A DNA stretch of 64,000 bases from NCBI RefSeq assembly GCF_025336545.1, contig NZ_JAODBU010000003.1, positions 62,001 through 126,000 of the forward strand, in the 5' to 3' direction. The DNA comes from Eubacterium_U album (GTDB lineage: Bacteria > Bacillota > Clostridia > Lachnospirales > Lachnospiraceae). Under the pieces are notes generated by a model. The model was given only the letters and a program-made list of their open reading frames with translations. It was not told the DNA's origin and did not search any database. This document shows, one piece after another, positions 1 through 7,742 of this stretch; the stretch's first letter is position 1, and each line of letters begins with the position of its first letter. A program made the position numbers and the translations under genes.

Positions 1-2
1 TG

Positions 3-1226
3 CTAAATATAACTAGAAGTTTAAAATATATAATAAAAAAATATAATAAGATACTATATCTTAATATATATATGTTAGTTATTATAGGTTCATTATTAAT
101 TAGCACCAAATGTAGTGCGGCGTTAAATGATATAGTGTATTTTGATTCTGATAATCAATTTTTAGAATATTTTAGTAAAAATATATATGATGAGCAAGAT
201 GATGAGTTGAATCCTGATTTAGGATATAGATATAATGTTAAGTATTATGGATATAAGAATACAACTAGGACAAGTGATAAATTTTCTTGCTGTAAAAATA
301 AATATAATGAAAATGTTTTGATAAAAAATATAGTACTAAATTATTCAGATAGAAAGAGAGAAGCATATGCAATAATCGCATTTGAAACAAACATTATCAA
401 TTATAGGACTAATGATTGCAAAATATATATAAATGGAGAGTTAGAAGATAGTGTTAAACTGTATAATGTAAATAATAGAATGATTGGATATTTACGAATT
501 GATATCTTTTCTAGATGTATTAATTATAAAGTGGAAGTTGCAACTGTTGGAAAAGATGGAGAAAAACTTAGAACTGCAGTGGAAGTGGAATTGTATTATC
601 CTTTAGTTACAACAAAACAATTAATAAATAAAATAGAAAATACACAGGACAACAAAGGACTTAATATCGAGTGGAAAGATTTGGGAAAAGTGGAATCTTA
701 TTATGTATTTAGATCAAAACAAAAAGATGGAATATATGAATTGATAGGAAAAAAGAATTGGCCGCTTTTTACAGATAATGATGTCAAAAAAGGAAAGACA
801 TATTATTATCACATTTTTGCAAATTTTGTAAATGGTGAAGAATTACAGTCTGATGATGTGGAAGGGATGTTAAGACAGGTTGACAATGTTAAGACAAACA
901 AAACAAAATTAAATAAACCTAAAATACGAATAAAAAAGAAGTCAAGAAACTGGCAGATATATTGGGGAATTATATCTGATAAAAGTACTTGTATAGAAAT
1001 TTATATGAAAAACGGTCGCGGAAAATATAAAAATTTTCGAAAAATAAACATAACAACAAATTTAAAGAAGAGGAAAAATAAAAAAGGAGCAGTAGGAATA
1101 ACAAGCTCAAGGAAATCTTTAGTAAAGGGAGTAAAATACCAATTTAAGGCAAGGACATTTTATTATAAAAAAAATGGCAAAAAAGTATCAAGTAAATGGT
1201 CGAATGTTATAAAATTAAAAGGCTGA
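3..1226 (+). CDS. Secreted protein with C-terminal FN3-like domains (5' end outside window)
   Basis: The reading frame is open from the first full codon of the window. The codons before the first ATG (position 72) encode a Lys-rich stretch leading straight into a hydrophobic segment and a signal-peptidase-like site (STKCSAA), so the true start probably lies upstream of the window. The mature part begins with a domain I do not recognise. It is followed by two fibronectin-III-like modules, the first around 650-870 and the second around 915-1220. The second ends in the motif SSKWSNVIKLKG, which recurs in other secreted proteins of this window (ends at 42655, 47230 and 48743). It is probably exported and surface-bound; function unknown. 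A copy of the repeated leader element begins 12 nt after its stop codon. Confidence 0.7.
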   Translation, partial: LNITRSLKYIIKKYNKILYLNIYMLVIIGSLLISTKCSAALNDIVYFDSDNQFLEYFSKNIYDEQDDELNPDLGYRYNVKYYGYKNTTRTSDKFSCCKNKYNENVLIKNIVLNYSDRKREAYAIIAFETNIINYRTNDCKIYINGELEDSVKLYNVNNRMIGYLRIDIFSRCINYKVEVATVGKDGEKLRTAVEVELYYPLVTTKQLINKIENTQDNKGLNIEWKDLGKVESYYVFRSKQKDGIYELIGKKNWPLFTDNDVKKGKTYYYHIFANFVNGEELQSDDVEGMLRQVDNVKTNKTKLNKPKIRIKKKSRNWQIYWGIISDKSTCIEIYMKNGRGKYKNFRKINITTNLKKRKNKKGAVGITSSRKSLVKGVKYQFKARTFYYKKNGKKVSSKWSNVIKLKG

Positions 1227-1238
1227 TAAAGTAACTAC

Positions 1239-1328
1239 AGGAGGAAACAAAATGAACGAAGTTCATTTTCTATAAATGTTTCCGACGAATAGCCGCTGAC
1301 CGAAGGGCGGGGGCAATACATATTATTC
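1239..1328 (+). promoter_or_regulatory. Repeated leader element, copy 1 (upstream of Ser/Thr kinase)
   Basis: One of four near-identical ~85-nt elements. In order it holds AGGAGG (1239-1244), a 7-nt spacer, the mini-ORF 1252-1275 (MNEVHFL), an outer stem 1243-1249/1277-1283 enclosing an inner stem 1250-1257/1261-1268, the block GACGAATA, a second hairpin 1293-1297/1306-1310 with an 8-nt loop GACCGAAG, then a conserved CAATACAT tail and the kinase ribosome site. The kinase ATG lies 97 nt from the first base of the outer stem. It matches copy 2 at all but about three of some 82 positions, although the flanking genes are unrelated. There is no T-tract, so it is not a simple intrinsic terminator. 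Function unknown; intercistronic control is inferred. Confidence 0.8.
1252..1275 (+). CDS. Putative leader peptide MNEVHFL (element copy 1)
   Basis: A seven-codon ORF with an ideal AGGAGG site 7 nt upstream, nested in the first hairpin of the repeated element. Copy 2 encodes the identical peptide and copy 4 encodes MNKVHFL with a silent Leu codon change. The ORF could be a by-product of the palindrome AAATGAAC/GTTCATTT, so coding status is uncertain. Confidence 0.35.
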   Translation: MNEVHFL

Positions 1329-1339
1329 AGGAGATAAAG

Positions 1340-2959
1340 ATGGACTCTATTATAGGCAGAACAATACTTGGATATAAGGTTATAGAGAGAATAGGTGCAG
1401 GCGGATTTGGTGATGTCTACAAAGTTGAAAGAAACAACATTATAGGTAATGTAACAAGAGCTTTGAAAGTCATCACTTTGCCAAGAGACAATGAATATAT
1501 AGAAATATTAAATTCAATGGGTGGCGATAGGGAAAAAGCCGATACATATTTTCATAAAGAATTAGACAGGGTTGTAAATGAAATTCGTGTGTTTTCCATG
1601 ATTTCTGAAAAAGACAACCACCATATTGTTTCGTACTATGAAAGCGATGTAGAAAAGGTTGGCGAATATAAATACAACATATACATTCTTATGGAATTTT
1701 TGACTCCAATTGACAAATGGATGCAAAATAACAACATAACAGTAGAAAATGCACTAGACATAGGAATCGGAGTAGCTGATGCTTTGGACATTTGCCATAA
1801 AAACGGAATAATTCACAGAGATATTAAATTAAGCAACATATTTGTATCTAAGGATGGAGTATTTAAAATAGGTGATTTCGGTGTATCTAAAAATATAAAT
1901 AATGCAACTATGGCAAAGACAATCAAAGGAACACCAAATTATATAGCACCTGAGGTTTACATAGGAAAAAGCAAATATGATAGTTCAGTAGATAATTATT
2001 CTCTTGGAATTCTGCTTTATTATTTGTTTAACAAATTAAGATTTCCGTATTATCCTAATTTTCCCAATGAGTACACACAGGAAGACTCGGATAAGGCATT
2101 TTATAAGAGAATGAATTATGAAAAATTAGAGGCACCTGTTTGCGCACCATTATCTGTTGCAAATATAATAAAAAAAGCAATTTCAACACCTTCTGAAAGA
2201 TATATTAAAGCAAAGGATATGTCTAAAGATTTGTCAGACGTCAAAACAAATCTGACAAAGGACGAGCTGAAAGTAAAGATAGGATTTGAACCTAAGGCAA
2301 TTACAGATGAATGGATTGAAAATGACAAAGAACGAAAGCTTGTACAGGATTTAAATGGGGAAAGTCAGAGTGATGTAAGCTTTATAGAACAAGGGATAAC
2401 TGTATTTGAAAAAAGAGATGAATCTAAAGTTAATAAAAATAAAAAATATGTAATTGTCGGCTTAGTTATGGTAGGAATAATTGTAGTTATAATATTTGCT
2501 AAAAATGTGATGAATGATAGGCATAGCAAAGAAAAACTACCATCACAAATTCAAACATCTGAGTTCGTAAATGAAAATAATACAAATATAAGTGAAGGCA
2601 AAGAGGACGTAAATGAAGATGGAAATGATGTCAATGCGGATGGGACCGGAGATGGCATAAATGCAGTTGAAAATGATAGCAATACGAATGTAAATCAGTC
2701 TGGTAGCATAATCGGAAAAGACAATAATTTGAATCAAAATAATTCAGATAATAATCAAATAGGTGAATCTGAAAATATTGAAACGACTAAAAAAGTAAAG
2801 AGAAAACAGCCGGAAACAACTAAACGGCAACAGGAGATAACAACAAAGAAACAACAACAGACAACAACTCAAAAACATTACAATTCAACCCCTAAGCCGA
2901 CTCAAAAGCCTACTGAGAAAAAAGAAGATAACTTTGATTTTAAGAGTGTTGTGGAATGA
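1340..2959 (+). CDS. Hanks-type serine/threonine protein kinase, membrane anchored
   Basis: The N-terminal ~300 residues form a eukaryotic-like kinase domain: Gly loop GAGGFGDV (19-26), catalytic Lys in ALKVI (K43), HRDIKLSN catalytic loop (~159), DFG (~178) and the APE motif. A single membrane segment (~370-390) follows, then a Thr-, Asn- and Gln-rich extracellular tail of ~145 residues. This is the PknB/PrkC layout without PASTA repeats, so ligand sensing must use another means. It is expected to phosphorylate Ser/Thr on cytoplasmic targets in response to envelope signals. The start follows AGGAG and sits 97 nt from the repeated leader element. The PspC-type and duplicated-domain membrane proteins downstream are candidate partners by position only. 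Confidence 0.93.
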   Translation: MDSIIGRTILGYKVIERIGAGGFGDVYKVERNNIIGNVTRALKVITLPRDNEYIEILNSMGGDREKADTYFHKELDRVVNEIRVFSMISEKDNHHIVSYYESDVEKVGEYKYNIYILMEFLTPIDKWMQNNNITVENALDIGIGVADALDICHKNGIIHRDIKLSNIFVSKDGVFKIGDFGVSKNINNATMAKTIKGTPNYIAPEVYIGKSKYDSSVDNYSLGILLYYLFNKLRFPYYPNFPNEYTQEDSDKAFYKRMNYEKLEAPVCAPLSVANIIKKAISTPSERYIKAKDMSKDLSDVKTNLTKDELKVKIGFEPKAITDEWIENDKERKLVQDLNGESQSDVSFIEQGITVFEKRDESKVNKNKKYVIVGLVMVGIIVVIIFAKNVMNDRHSKEKLPSQIQTSEFVNENNTNISEGKEDVNEDGNDVNADGTGDGINAVENDSNTNVNQSGSIIGKDNNLNQNNSDNNQIGESENIETTKKVKRKQPETTKRQQEITTKKQQQTTTQKHYNSTPKPTQKPTEKKEDNFDFKSVVE

Positions 2960-3127
2960 TGGCAATGTATATTTGTAGTTTTTATAGTAGTATCAACAGG
3001 TAATGTTACAGCAAAAATAAACCCGGTGGGATACAAGGATGAAAATGGAATAAAATACAACATGAATGTTATATTAAAATTACCTAATGGAAATAAAGAA
3101 ATTATAGGTAAATATTTTGAAGCGTAA
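2956..3127 (+). pseudogene. Frameshifted small secreted protein gene
   Basis: An ATG overlaps the kinase stop codon (ATGA). It opens a frame that ends after 15 codons (stop at about 3001-3003). Another frame takes over from about 2960 with a hydrophobic run (IFVVFIVVSTGNVTA) typical of a signal peptide, then ~40 residues (KINPVGYKDENGIKY...) to TAA at 3125-3127. That second frame has no usable start codon. A single-base shift near 2970 would join the two into a ~56-aa secreted protein that is translationally coupled to the kinase. I read this as a recently broken gene. A sequencing error or programmed shift is possible. Confidence 0.55.
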
Positions 3128-3158
3128 AATAGAAATGATTTGAAATACAAAAAAATAG

Positions 3159-3235
3159 AGTCCCGGTAATTAACCAATTAAAAAATCAGACAAAGAACTG
3201 ACAATTAAGAGGTTGGCTTATTGCCGGGACTTTTG
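3159..3235 (+). terminator. Terminator-like hairpin after kinase locus
   Basis: AGTCCCGG (3159-3166) pairs with CCGGGACT (3224-3231), followed by TTTT. The ~57-nt apical part holds smaller pairings (CCAA/TTGG, TCAG/CTGA), so the stem may be branched. Confidence 0.6.
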
Positions 3236-3572
3236 TTATGGAAAAAATATGTGGAAATCTTTGAAATATAAAGATTAATAAAAGGAAAAGGGTTGTCAGA
3301 GATTATATTACCATGTGACACTTAGAAGGGGTCAGTATGTGAAAAACATCCAAAAAATTAATGATATAATATACATAACAAATTAATTTATTTGCTAAAG
3401 CTGTATTTCAAACTACATTAAGCAACACATATTATGTATAACTATAAAAATAGACACAAATATGAATTTATATGTGCAGAATGTATAGCAAAGAGAACGA
3501 TAAGTAAAAGGTAAGAAAATTATTAAATGTAAAAGAATGTGTGTATAAATCAAATATGAAGGAGGAAAAAAT
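3236..3572. other. Gene-free stretch upstream of the PspC operon
   Basis: No coding potential is seen. It contains a TATAAT-like -10 near 3365 and the short dyad TGAC...GTCA (about 3316-3335). It is AT-rich and most likely carries the promoter of the 3573-6904 gene group. Confidence 0.4.
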
Positions 3573-4457
3573 ATGTCGTTACGAAAGAGTCAAGAAAATG
3601 AAGTTTTAGATAAAGAAATTCATTGTCCATATTGTGAAACAGACCATGCAGTGTTACTTACTAAAATAACAGCGAAAAAAATTTCAATACAATATCCGGC
3701 TTTTGGATTGAAATTTCTACTATCGTTATTATATCTGTCAGTAGTGCAGATTATGATATATGGATATAAACTTATTGAAGCGGTAAAAAAAATTGATAGT
3801 GTTACATATGCATTTTGTCCGAATTGTGGAAACAGTTATTCTATGGCACCGCCGGAAGCAATTCAAGAGGAAACAAAGGAACCACGATTCTGCAAAATAA
3901 AAGACGGAAAAGTCATTATGGGAATGTGTAAAGGAATTTCTGAGTATACAGGAATTTCATTATTATGGGTTCGTATTATGACAGTATTTTACGGGGTGAC
4001 TGTAATTGGAGCAATTCTATATTTTCTAATTGGCGCTTGTGTTCCTTATAAGGAAGATATAGACAATGGAAACATAAATAATTATGAAAAATTTTACCGC
4101 ATTCAAACAGGAGGAGATATTACAGGCTTGTGCAAAGGTTTTTCTGAATACACAGGAATTCCTGTTATGTGGGTTCGAATTTTTGCAGTAGCATCTATTA
4201 TTACAGTTATAGCTCCTGTTTTATATTTTATTATTTCTGCTTTTGTTCCGGTTAAGGAAAAGATAGAAAAAGGTATTAAACGTAAGAAATTATATAAAAC
4301 TCATAATAAGAAAATTGTATTAGGATTGTGTGCTGGTATATCAGAATACAGTGGAATACCAAGATGGCTTATACGAGTTATAAGTGTTCTACTCTTCCCA
4401 TTATATTTCATCATTGGTGCAATTGTTCCAACGAAGGAGGAAGAGAATGTCGAATAA
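3573..4457 (+). CDS. Zinc-ribbon membrane protein with three PspC domains
   Basis: The N-terminus has paired cysteines CPYC (18-21) and CPNC (~82-85) that look like a zinc ribbon split by a hydrophobic segment (44-66). Three tandem PspC-type units follow (about 106-155, 170-225, 245-290). Each has the pattern (M/L)C(K/A)G(I/F)SEY(T/S)GI followed by a hydrophobic helix and a VP(Y/V/T)KE turn. PspC domains are known from phage-shock envelope-stress responses. Three copies in one protein is unusual. Strong ribosome site AAGGAGG. The stop overlaps the next start by 11 nt, indicating translational coupling to the 4447 gene. Confidence 0.8.
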   Translation: MSLRKSQENEVLDKEIHCPYCETDHAVLLTKITAKKISIQYPAFGLKFLLSLLYLSVVQIMIYGYKLIEAVKKIDSVTYAFCPNCGNSYSMAPPEAIQEETKEPRFCKIKDGKVIMGMCKGISEYTGISLLWVRIMTVFYGVTVIGAILYFLIGACVPYKEDIDNGNINNYEKFYRIQTGGDITGLCKGFSEYTGIPVMWVRIFAVASIITVIAPVLYFIISAFVPVKEKIEKGIKRKKLYKTHNKKIVLGLCAGISEYSGIPRWLIRVISVLLFPLYFIIGAIVPTKEEENVE

Positions 4458-6057
4458 GAAATTGCCACCGGGATGGGAAAAACAAAATAGTAATGATAGA
4501 CCAAATTGGGTGTACAAAGATAGTTTGAAGAAAAGTTGGAATAATAATGCAAGTAATTTGATGAGTAATCCAAATTATAAAGTGGATATATCAGAAGAAA
4601 CAAAAAATATTGTGTCAGATAAAAGCAAGAAAAATAGCTTAGAAGAAAAATTCGCATCGAATAAAAGAAATCAAAATATCATAAAAGAAGAAAATAAAGT
4701 ATTAGATGAAAATATGCTTTTAAAGGAACACGAAATCGTAGATGATAAAATAGAAAAAAATAAAACTTTTCAAGCACAAGATAATGTAGAGAATAAAGCC
4801 AAAAAAAATGAAACTATACCGGCACAAGATAATGTAGAGAATAAAGCAAAAAAAAATGAAATTGCATATGTAAATGATAGCACTCTTGAAAAAGAAGAAA
4901 AGATTGATTTTAAGAAAAGCAGAGATATTGTTAAAAAGGAGAAAAAAATTTTTGAGGTTGTTCTCATGATACTCCTTATTATTACAATAATTGCTTTAGC
5001 GGTGTTAGTATATTTATATTTCAACGATAAGAAATTAAAAATTAAATTGGTTGACAGTACAGTAGTAGAAACGTCAACTATTGAACCGACTACTATAACA
5101 GATGATATATTAGTAGAAACTACAACGGTGGAAGAAACTACGACAACAGAAGATGTTGTATCAACAAATAATGAAAATATGTCGACTGATGGAATTTTAT
5201 TGACAACCGAGTATTATACAATAACGCTTCCATCTTGGTGGAAAGGTAAGTATGGATATGAAATTTATGAAACAGAAAATTATGGTTATTCTCTTACAGT
5301 ATATCATAAACAGAGCAAAGAGGAATATTATAGTGGTGAATTTTTCACTATTTGCTTAATCACACACAATTCTGAAGAACCTATGAATTTAGTGTACTTG
5401 GGTGACTTGAGTGTACCAAATATTAATGACTTTTATATTTATGCACATTTTCCTACAGACGTACAATATTCGGAATCGGGAGCTAATGAATATATAGAAA
5501 TGCAGGATGAAGTTAACAATATTCTTCTCACAATATCTCCAGGGAACGGGAACGCATATACATCTGCTGATTTTACTGAAACAGACGAGAGTTCAATGAC
5601 AAATAGTGAAAATGAGATTATGGATGAAAATGAAAATAATTATATGAATGAAAATAAAAATATTCTTACGGATGGAATTTCATTGAAAACAGAATACTAT
5701 ACAATAACGCTTCCGTCTTGGTGGAAAGGTAAGTATGGGTATGAAATTTATGAAACAGAAGGACATGGTTATTCTCTTACGGTATATCATAAACAAAGTG
5801 GAGAAAATTATTATGGAGGTGAATTATTTTCCATTGACCTTGTTCTACATGATTCAAAAGTGTCTACGAATTCAATATATCTAGGTGATTTGAGTGTACC
5901 TCAAATTAATGATTTTTATATTTATGCATTGTTTCCTATAGATGCACAATATTCGGAATCGGAAGCTAATGAATATATGGAAATGCAGGATGAAGTTGAC
6001 AATATACTTCTCACAATATCTTCGAGGAAAGGAAGTATGTATACATCTGTAGATTGA
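4447..6057 (+). CDS. Single-pass membrane protein with a duplicated extracellular domain
   Basis: The start is placed at ATG 4447 behind GGAGGAAGAG, inside the end of the previous gene. The ~165-residue cytoplasmic part begins MSNKKLPPGW and is Lys/Glu/Asn-rich, with a short repeat QDNVENKAKKNE present twice. One membrane helix (~168-191) is followed by a Thr/Glu linker. Then come two copies of a ~115-residue domain (about 249-364 and 409-528), both starting EYYTITLPSWWKGKYGYEIY and ending in LLTIS. The copies are similar at the DNA level, so this is a fairly recent internal duplication. I do not recognise the domain. Position beside a kinase and a PspC protein suggests envelope sensing (inference). 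Confidence 0.75.
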   Translation: MSNKKLPPGWEKQNSNDRPNWVYKDSLKKSWNNNASNLMSNPNYKVDISEETKNIVSDKSKKNSLEEKFASNKRNQNIIKEENKVLDENMLLKEHEIVDDKIEKNKTFQAQDNVENKAKKNETIPAQDNVENKAKKNEIAYVNDSTLEKEEKIDFKKSRDIVKKEKKIFEVVLMILLIITIIALAVLVYLYFNDKKLKIKLVDSTVVETSTIEPTTITDDILVETTTVEETTTTEDVVSTNNENMSTDGILLTTEYYTITLPSWWKGKYGYEIYETENYGYSLTVYHKQSKEEYYSGEFFTICLITHNSEEPMNLVYLGDLSVPNINDFYIYAHFPTDVQYSESGANEYIEMQDEVNNILLTISPGNGNAYTSADFTETDESSMTNSENEIMDENENNYMNENKNILTDGISLKTEYYTITLPSWWKGKYGYEIYETEGHGYSLTVYHKQSGENYYGGELFSIDLVLHDSKVSTNSIYLGDLSVPQINDFYIYALFPIDAQYSESEANEYMEMQDEVDNILLTISSRKGSMYTSVD

Positions 6058-6115
6058 AATGATAGTAAAAATCAGATAACAGATTCTATTAGCGAATTAA
6101 AGGAGATAAAGAAAA

Positions 6116-6904
6116 ATGAAGAGATTAAAGAAAATGTTATGTATGGTAATGGCATTAGTTATGATACTTACAGTAGTAAACGTATCGGATGTAAATGCAA
6201 CAGCAAAGCCGAAAATAAATAAGAAGAAAGTAACAATAAGAGTTGGAAACACATATCAACTCAAAGTTAAAAACTATAAAGGAAAAGTAAAATGGTATTC
6301 TGATAGTGGTAAAATTGTTAGTATAAGTAAAAAAGGAAAAATAAAAGCAAAAAAAGTTGGCAAAGCAACTGTATATGCTCAAAGTAAAAATTTTTTATTA
6401 TGGTGTGATGTAAAGATTAAAAAGAAAAAGTCGTCAATAACTAATACATATAATACAGTATCGAAGAAACAAGAAACTGAAACTGAACAGGAAACTGAAC
6501 AGGAAACAACAGTAAGTGTAGAGCCGCAGCTAAACATCGAATTGCCTAGTGTACCGCAAAAGTGTTATATATATAGTCAGTACAGTATTGGAACTACAAC
6601 TTATACGAAGATTAATTGGGATGGAACAATAACAAATGCTCGTATTGAAAAAACATATAGAGAATCTGATAATTGCTTTTTAGTTGAACTATATATTTCA
6701 GGAACAAAAATATCTGGATTTAATGATTCAATAAGTATTGGATGGAAACTATACGATGAGAATAAAAATGTAGTTGATAGTGGAAGTATTATTACGCCGG
6801 CAATAAGTGCAGGGGAGAGTTTTGTAGATTCAAGTACTTTTATTGGATCAGTTAAACCAGGAAATTATAAATTAGTATTACAAAGTAATAGAAAGTATAA
6901 TTAA
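6116..6904 (+). CDS. Secreted Big_2 (Ig-like) domain protein
   Basis: A signal peptide (residues 1-29, ending DVNA) precedes a bacterial Ig-like Big_2 domain (about 32-105; hallmark VKWYSDSGKIVSISKKGKIK...AKKVGKATVYA). A Glu/Thr linker and a ~110-residue C-terminal beta-rich domain follow, which I cannot assign. Big_2 modules are carbohydrate- or envelope-associated in Gram-positive surface proteins. Ribosome site AAAGGAGA. It probably ends the 3573-6904 transcription unit, because a strong terminator follows directly. Confidence 0.75.
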   Translation: MKRLKKMLCMVMALVMILTVVNVSDVNATAKPKINKKKVTIRVGNTYQLKVKNYKGKVKWYSDSGKIVSISKKGKIKAKKVGKATVYAQSKNFLLWCDVKIKKKKSSITNTYNTVSKKQETETEQETEQETTVSVEPQLNIELPSVPQKCYIYSQYSIGTTTYTKINWDGTITNARIEKTYRESDNCFLVELYISGTKISGFNDSISIGWKLYDENKNVVDSGSIITPAISAGESFVDSSTFIGSVKPGNYKLVLQSNRKYN

Positions 6905-6914
6905 ATATTAGTTT

Positions 6915-6949
6915 AAAAATGCCATAGGAAAAAATATCTATGGCATTTT
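6915..6949 (+). terminator. Intrinsic terminator after Big_2 gene
   Basis: AAAATGCCATAG pairs with CTATGGCATTTT, running into a T-rich end. Confidence 0.85.
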
Positions 6950-7073
6950 CTAGTATAGAGCAAGATAATATTTATAAATGCAGGTTTTTCGGGATGAAAG
7001 AGGAGATTTTAATTGCATATTTGTTAAAAATTATTAGAAATAAAATTATGGATAATGTAAAAAAAACTAATTT

Positions 7074-7409
7074 ATCCGTAATAAATAATTGACATATAGC
7101 TTCAAAATTAAAGTAAAATTAATTATGTAAACCAAATTACGGATTTTTGTTTATTTTTGATTATATTCCGTAAAAACTAATGCAAATTTCTTACTGATTT
7201 TTTTCGATTACGGATGATGGAAAATTTTTTCTCTAGCATCCGTAATTTTTCTGTTTAAATTTAATATTGTTTTGAGAGACAATTAAAAGTTACGGATATA
7301 AATGGAAAAAATTATATAATCTGTAAAATATATCACATAGAATATATGTGCTATATTTTGGACGCTGAATTTTACGGATAAATAAGAAATATGAAAATTT
7401 TATCCGTAA
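7074..7409. repeat. Cluster of TTACGGAT / ATCCGTAA sites
   Basis: Eight copies of the octamer or its complement lie within 336 nt of non-coding DNA: ATCCGTAA at 7074, 7238 and 7402; TTACGGAT at 7137, 7208, 7290 and 7372; TTCCGTAA at 7166. Two pairs form long perfect inverted repeats: 7207-7216/7237-7246 (10 bp, followed by T5, terminator-like) and 7372-7381/7400-7409 (10 bp). A TTGACA lies at 7089. The stretch could hold regulator sites or a small structured RNA. No protein is encoded. Confidence 0.65.
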
Positions 7410-7595
7410 CAGTGTATAAAAAAATGTTAAAGCCGGGCTACAAAACACATCTACAAATCTCCAACTCCAAATTTTCCCGCAGCATTACCAACAAAAAACT
7501 TGCCCACACATTGCAACCGCAAATCCCAATCACCAAATAACCATCCCCAAAAAATCTCGCCCACAAATATCCCTCAAAATACATCTCTACATTCA
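7410..7595. other. C-rich, G-poor gene-free stretch
   Basis: From about 7435 to 7590 the + strand is strikingly rich in C and A and almost without G, unlike its surroundings. The minus strand reads as a ~39-codon Gly/Phe/Val-rich frame without a start codon. No gene can be supported. It may be a decayed fragment or an RNA-related sequence. Confidence 0.4.
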
Positions 7596-7624
7596 TTGAC
7601 GAATATATCCTAATTAGGTATAAT
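7596..7624 (+). promoter_or_regulatory. Promoter of the ior operon with palindromic spacer
   Basis: TTGACG (7596-7601), a 17-nt spacer and a perfect TATAAT (7619-7624). The spacer contains the 10-bp palindrome CCTAATTAGG (7609-7618) abutting the -10, a likely operator. Confidence 0.75.
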
Positions 7625-7742
7625 TTACTTTATGAGTTTAAAGCAAAAAAGCAGTAAATTATGCTAAATACAAAATAATATGAAGTGCATTTGTATTGCA
7701 CTATCAGTTTTATACATAATGACGAAAGGCAGGTTACATATT

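Noticed and set aside
1239..1328. Reading the repeated element as an intrinsic terminator or T-box
   Set aside because: No T tract follows either hairpin, and T-box hallmarks (specifier loop, AGGGTGGNACCGCG) are absent.
1239..1328. Reading the repeated element as a hammerhead, twister or pistol ribozyme
   Set aside because: None of the conserved core blocks I know for these (for example CTGATGA...GAAA) are present; a database model search would settle it.
2960..3127. TGA readthrough extending the kinase
   Set aside because: The kinase frame is open after its TGA, but the extension begins with a signal-peptide-like run that makes little sense after the kinase's extracellular tail; a frameshifted separate gene fits better.
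7074..7409. CRISPR-like array from repeated TTACGGAT sites
   Set aside because: Spacing is irregular (30-82 nt), the units are only 8-10 nt and occur in both orientations, and no cas genes are present.
7441..7590. Minus-strand Gly/Phe/Val-rich frame as a gene
   Set aside because: Only ~39 codons, no start codon, no ribosome site.
7680..7742. ATG 7680 as iorA start
   Set aside because: Adds 21 residues unlike family members and lacks a ribosome site; TTG 7743 has one and gives the usual N-terminus.
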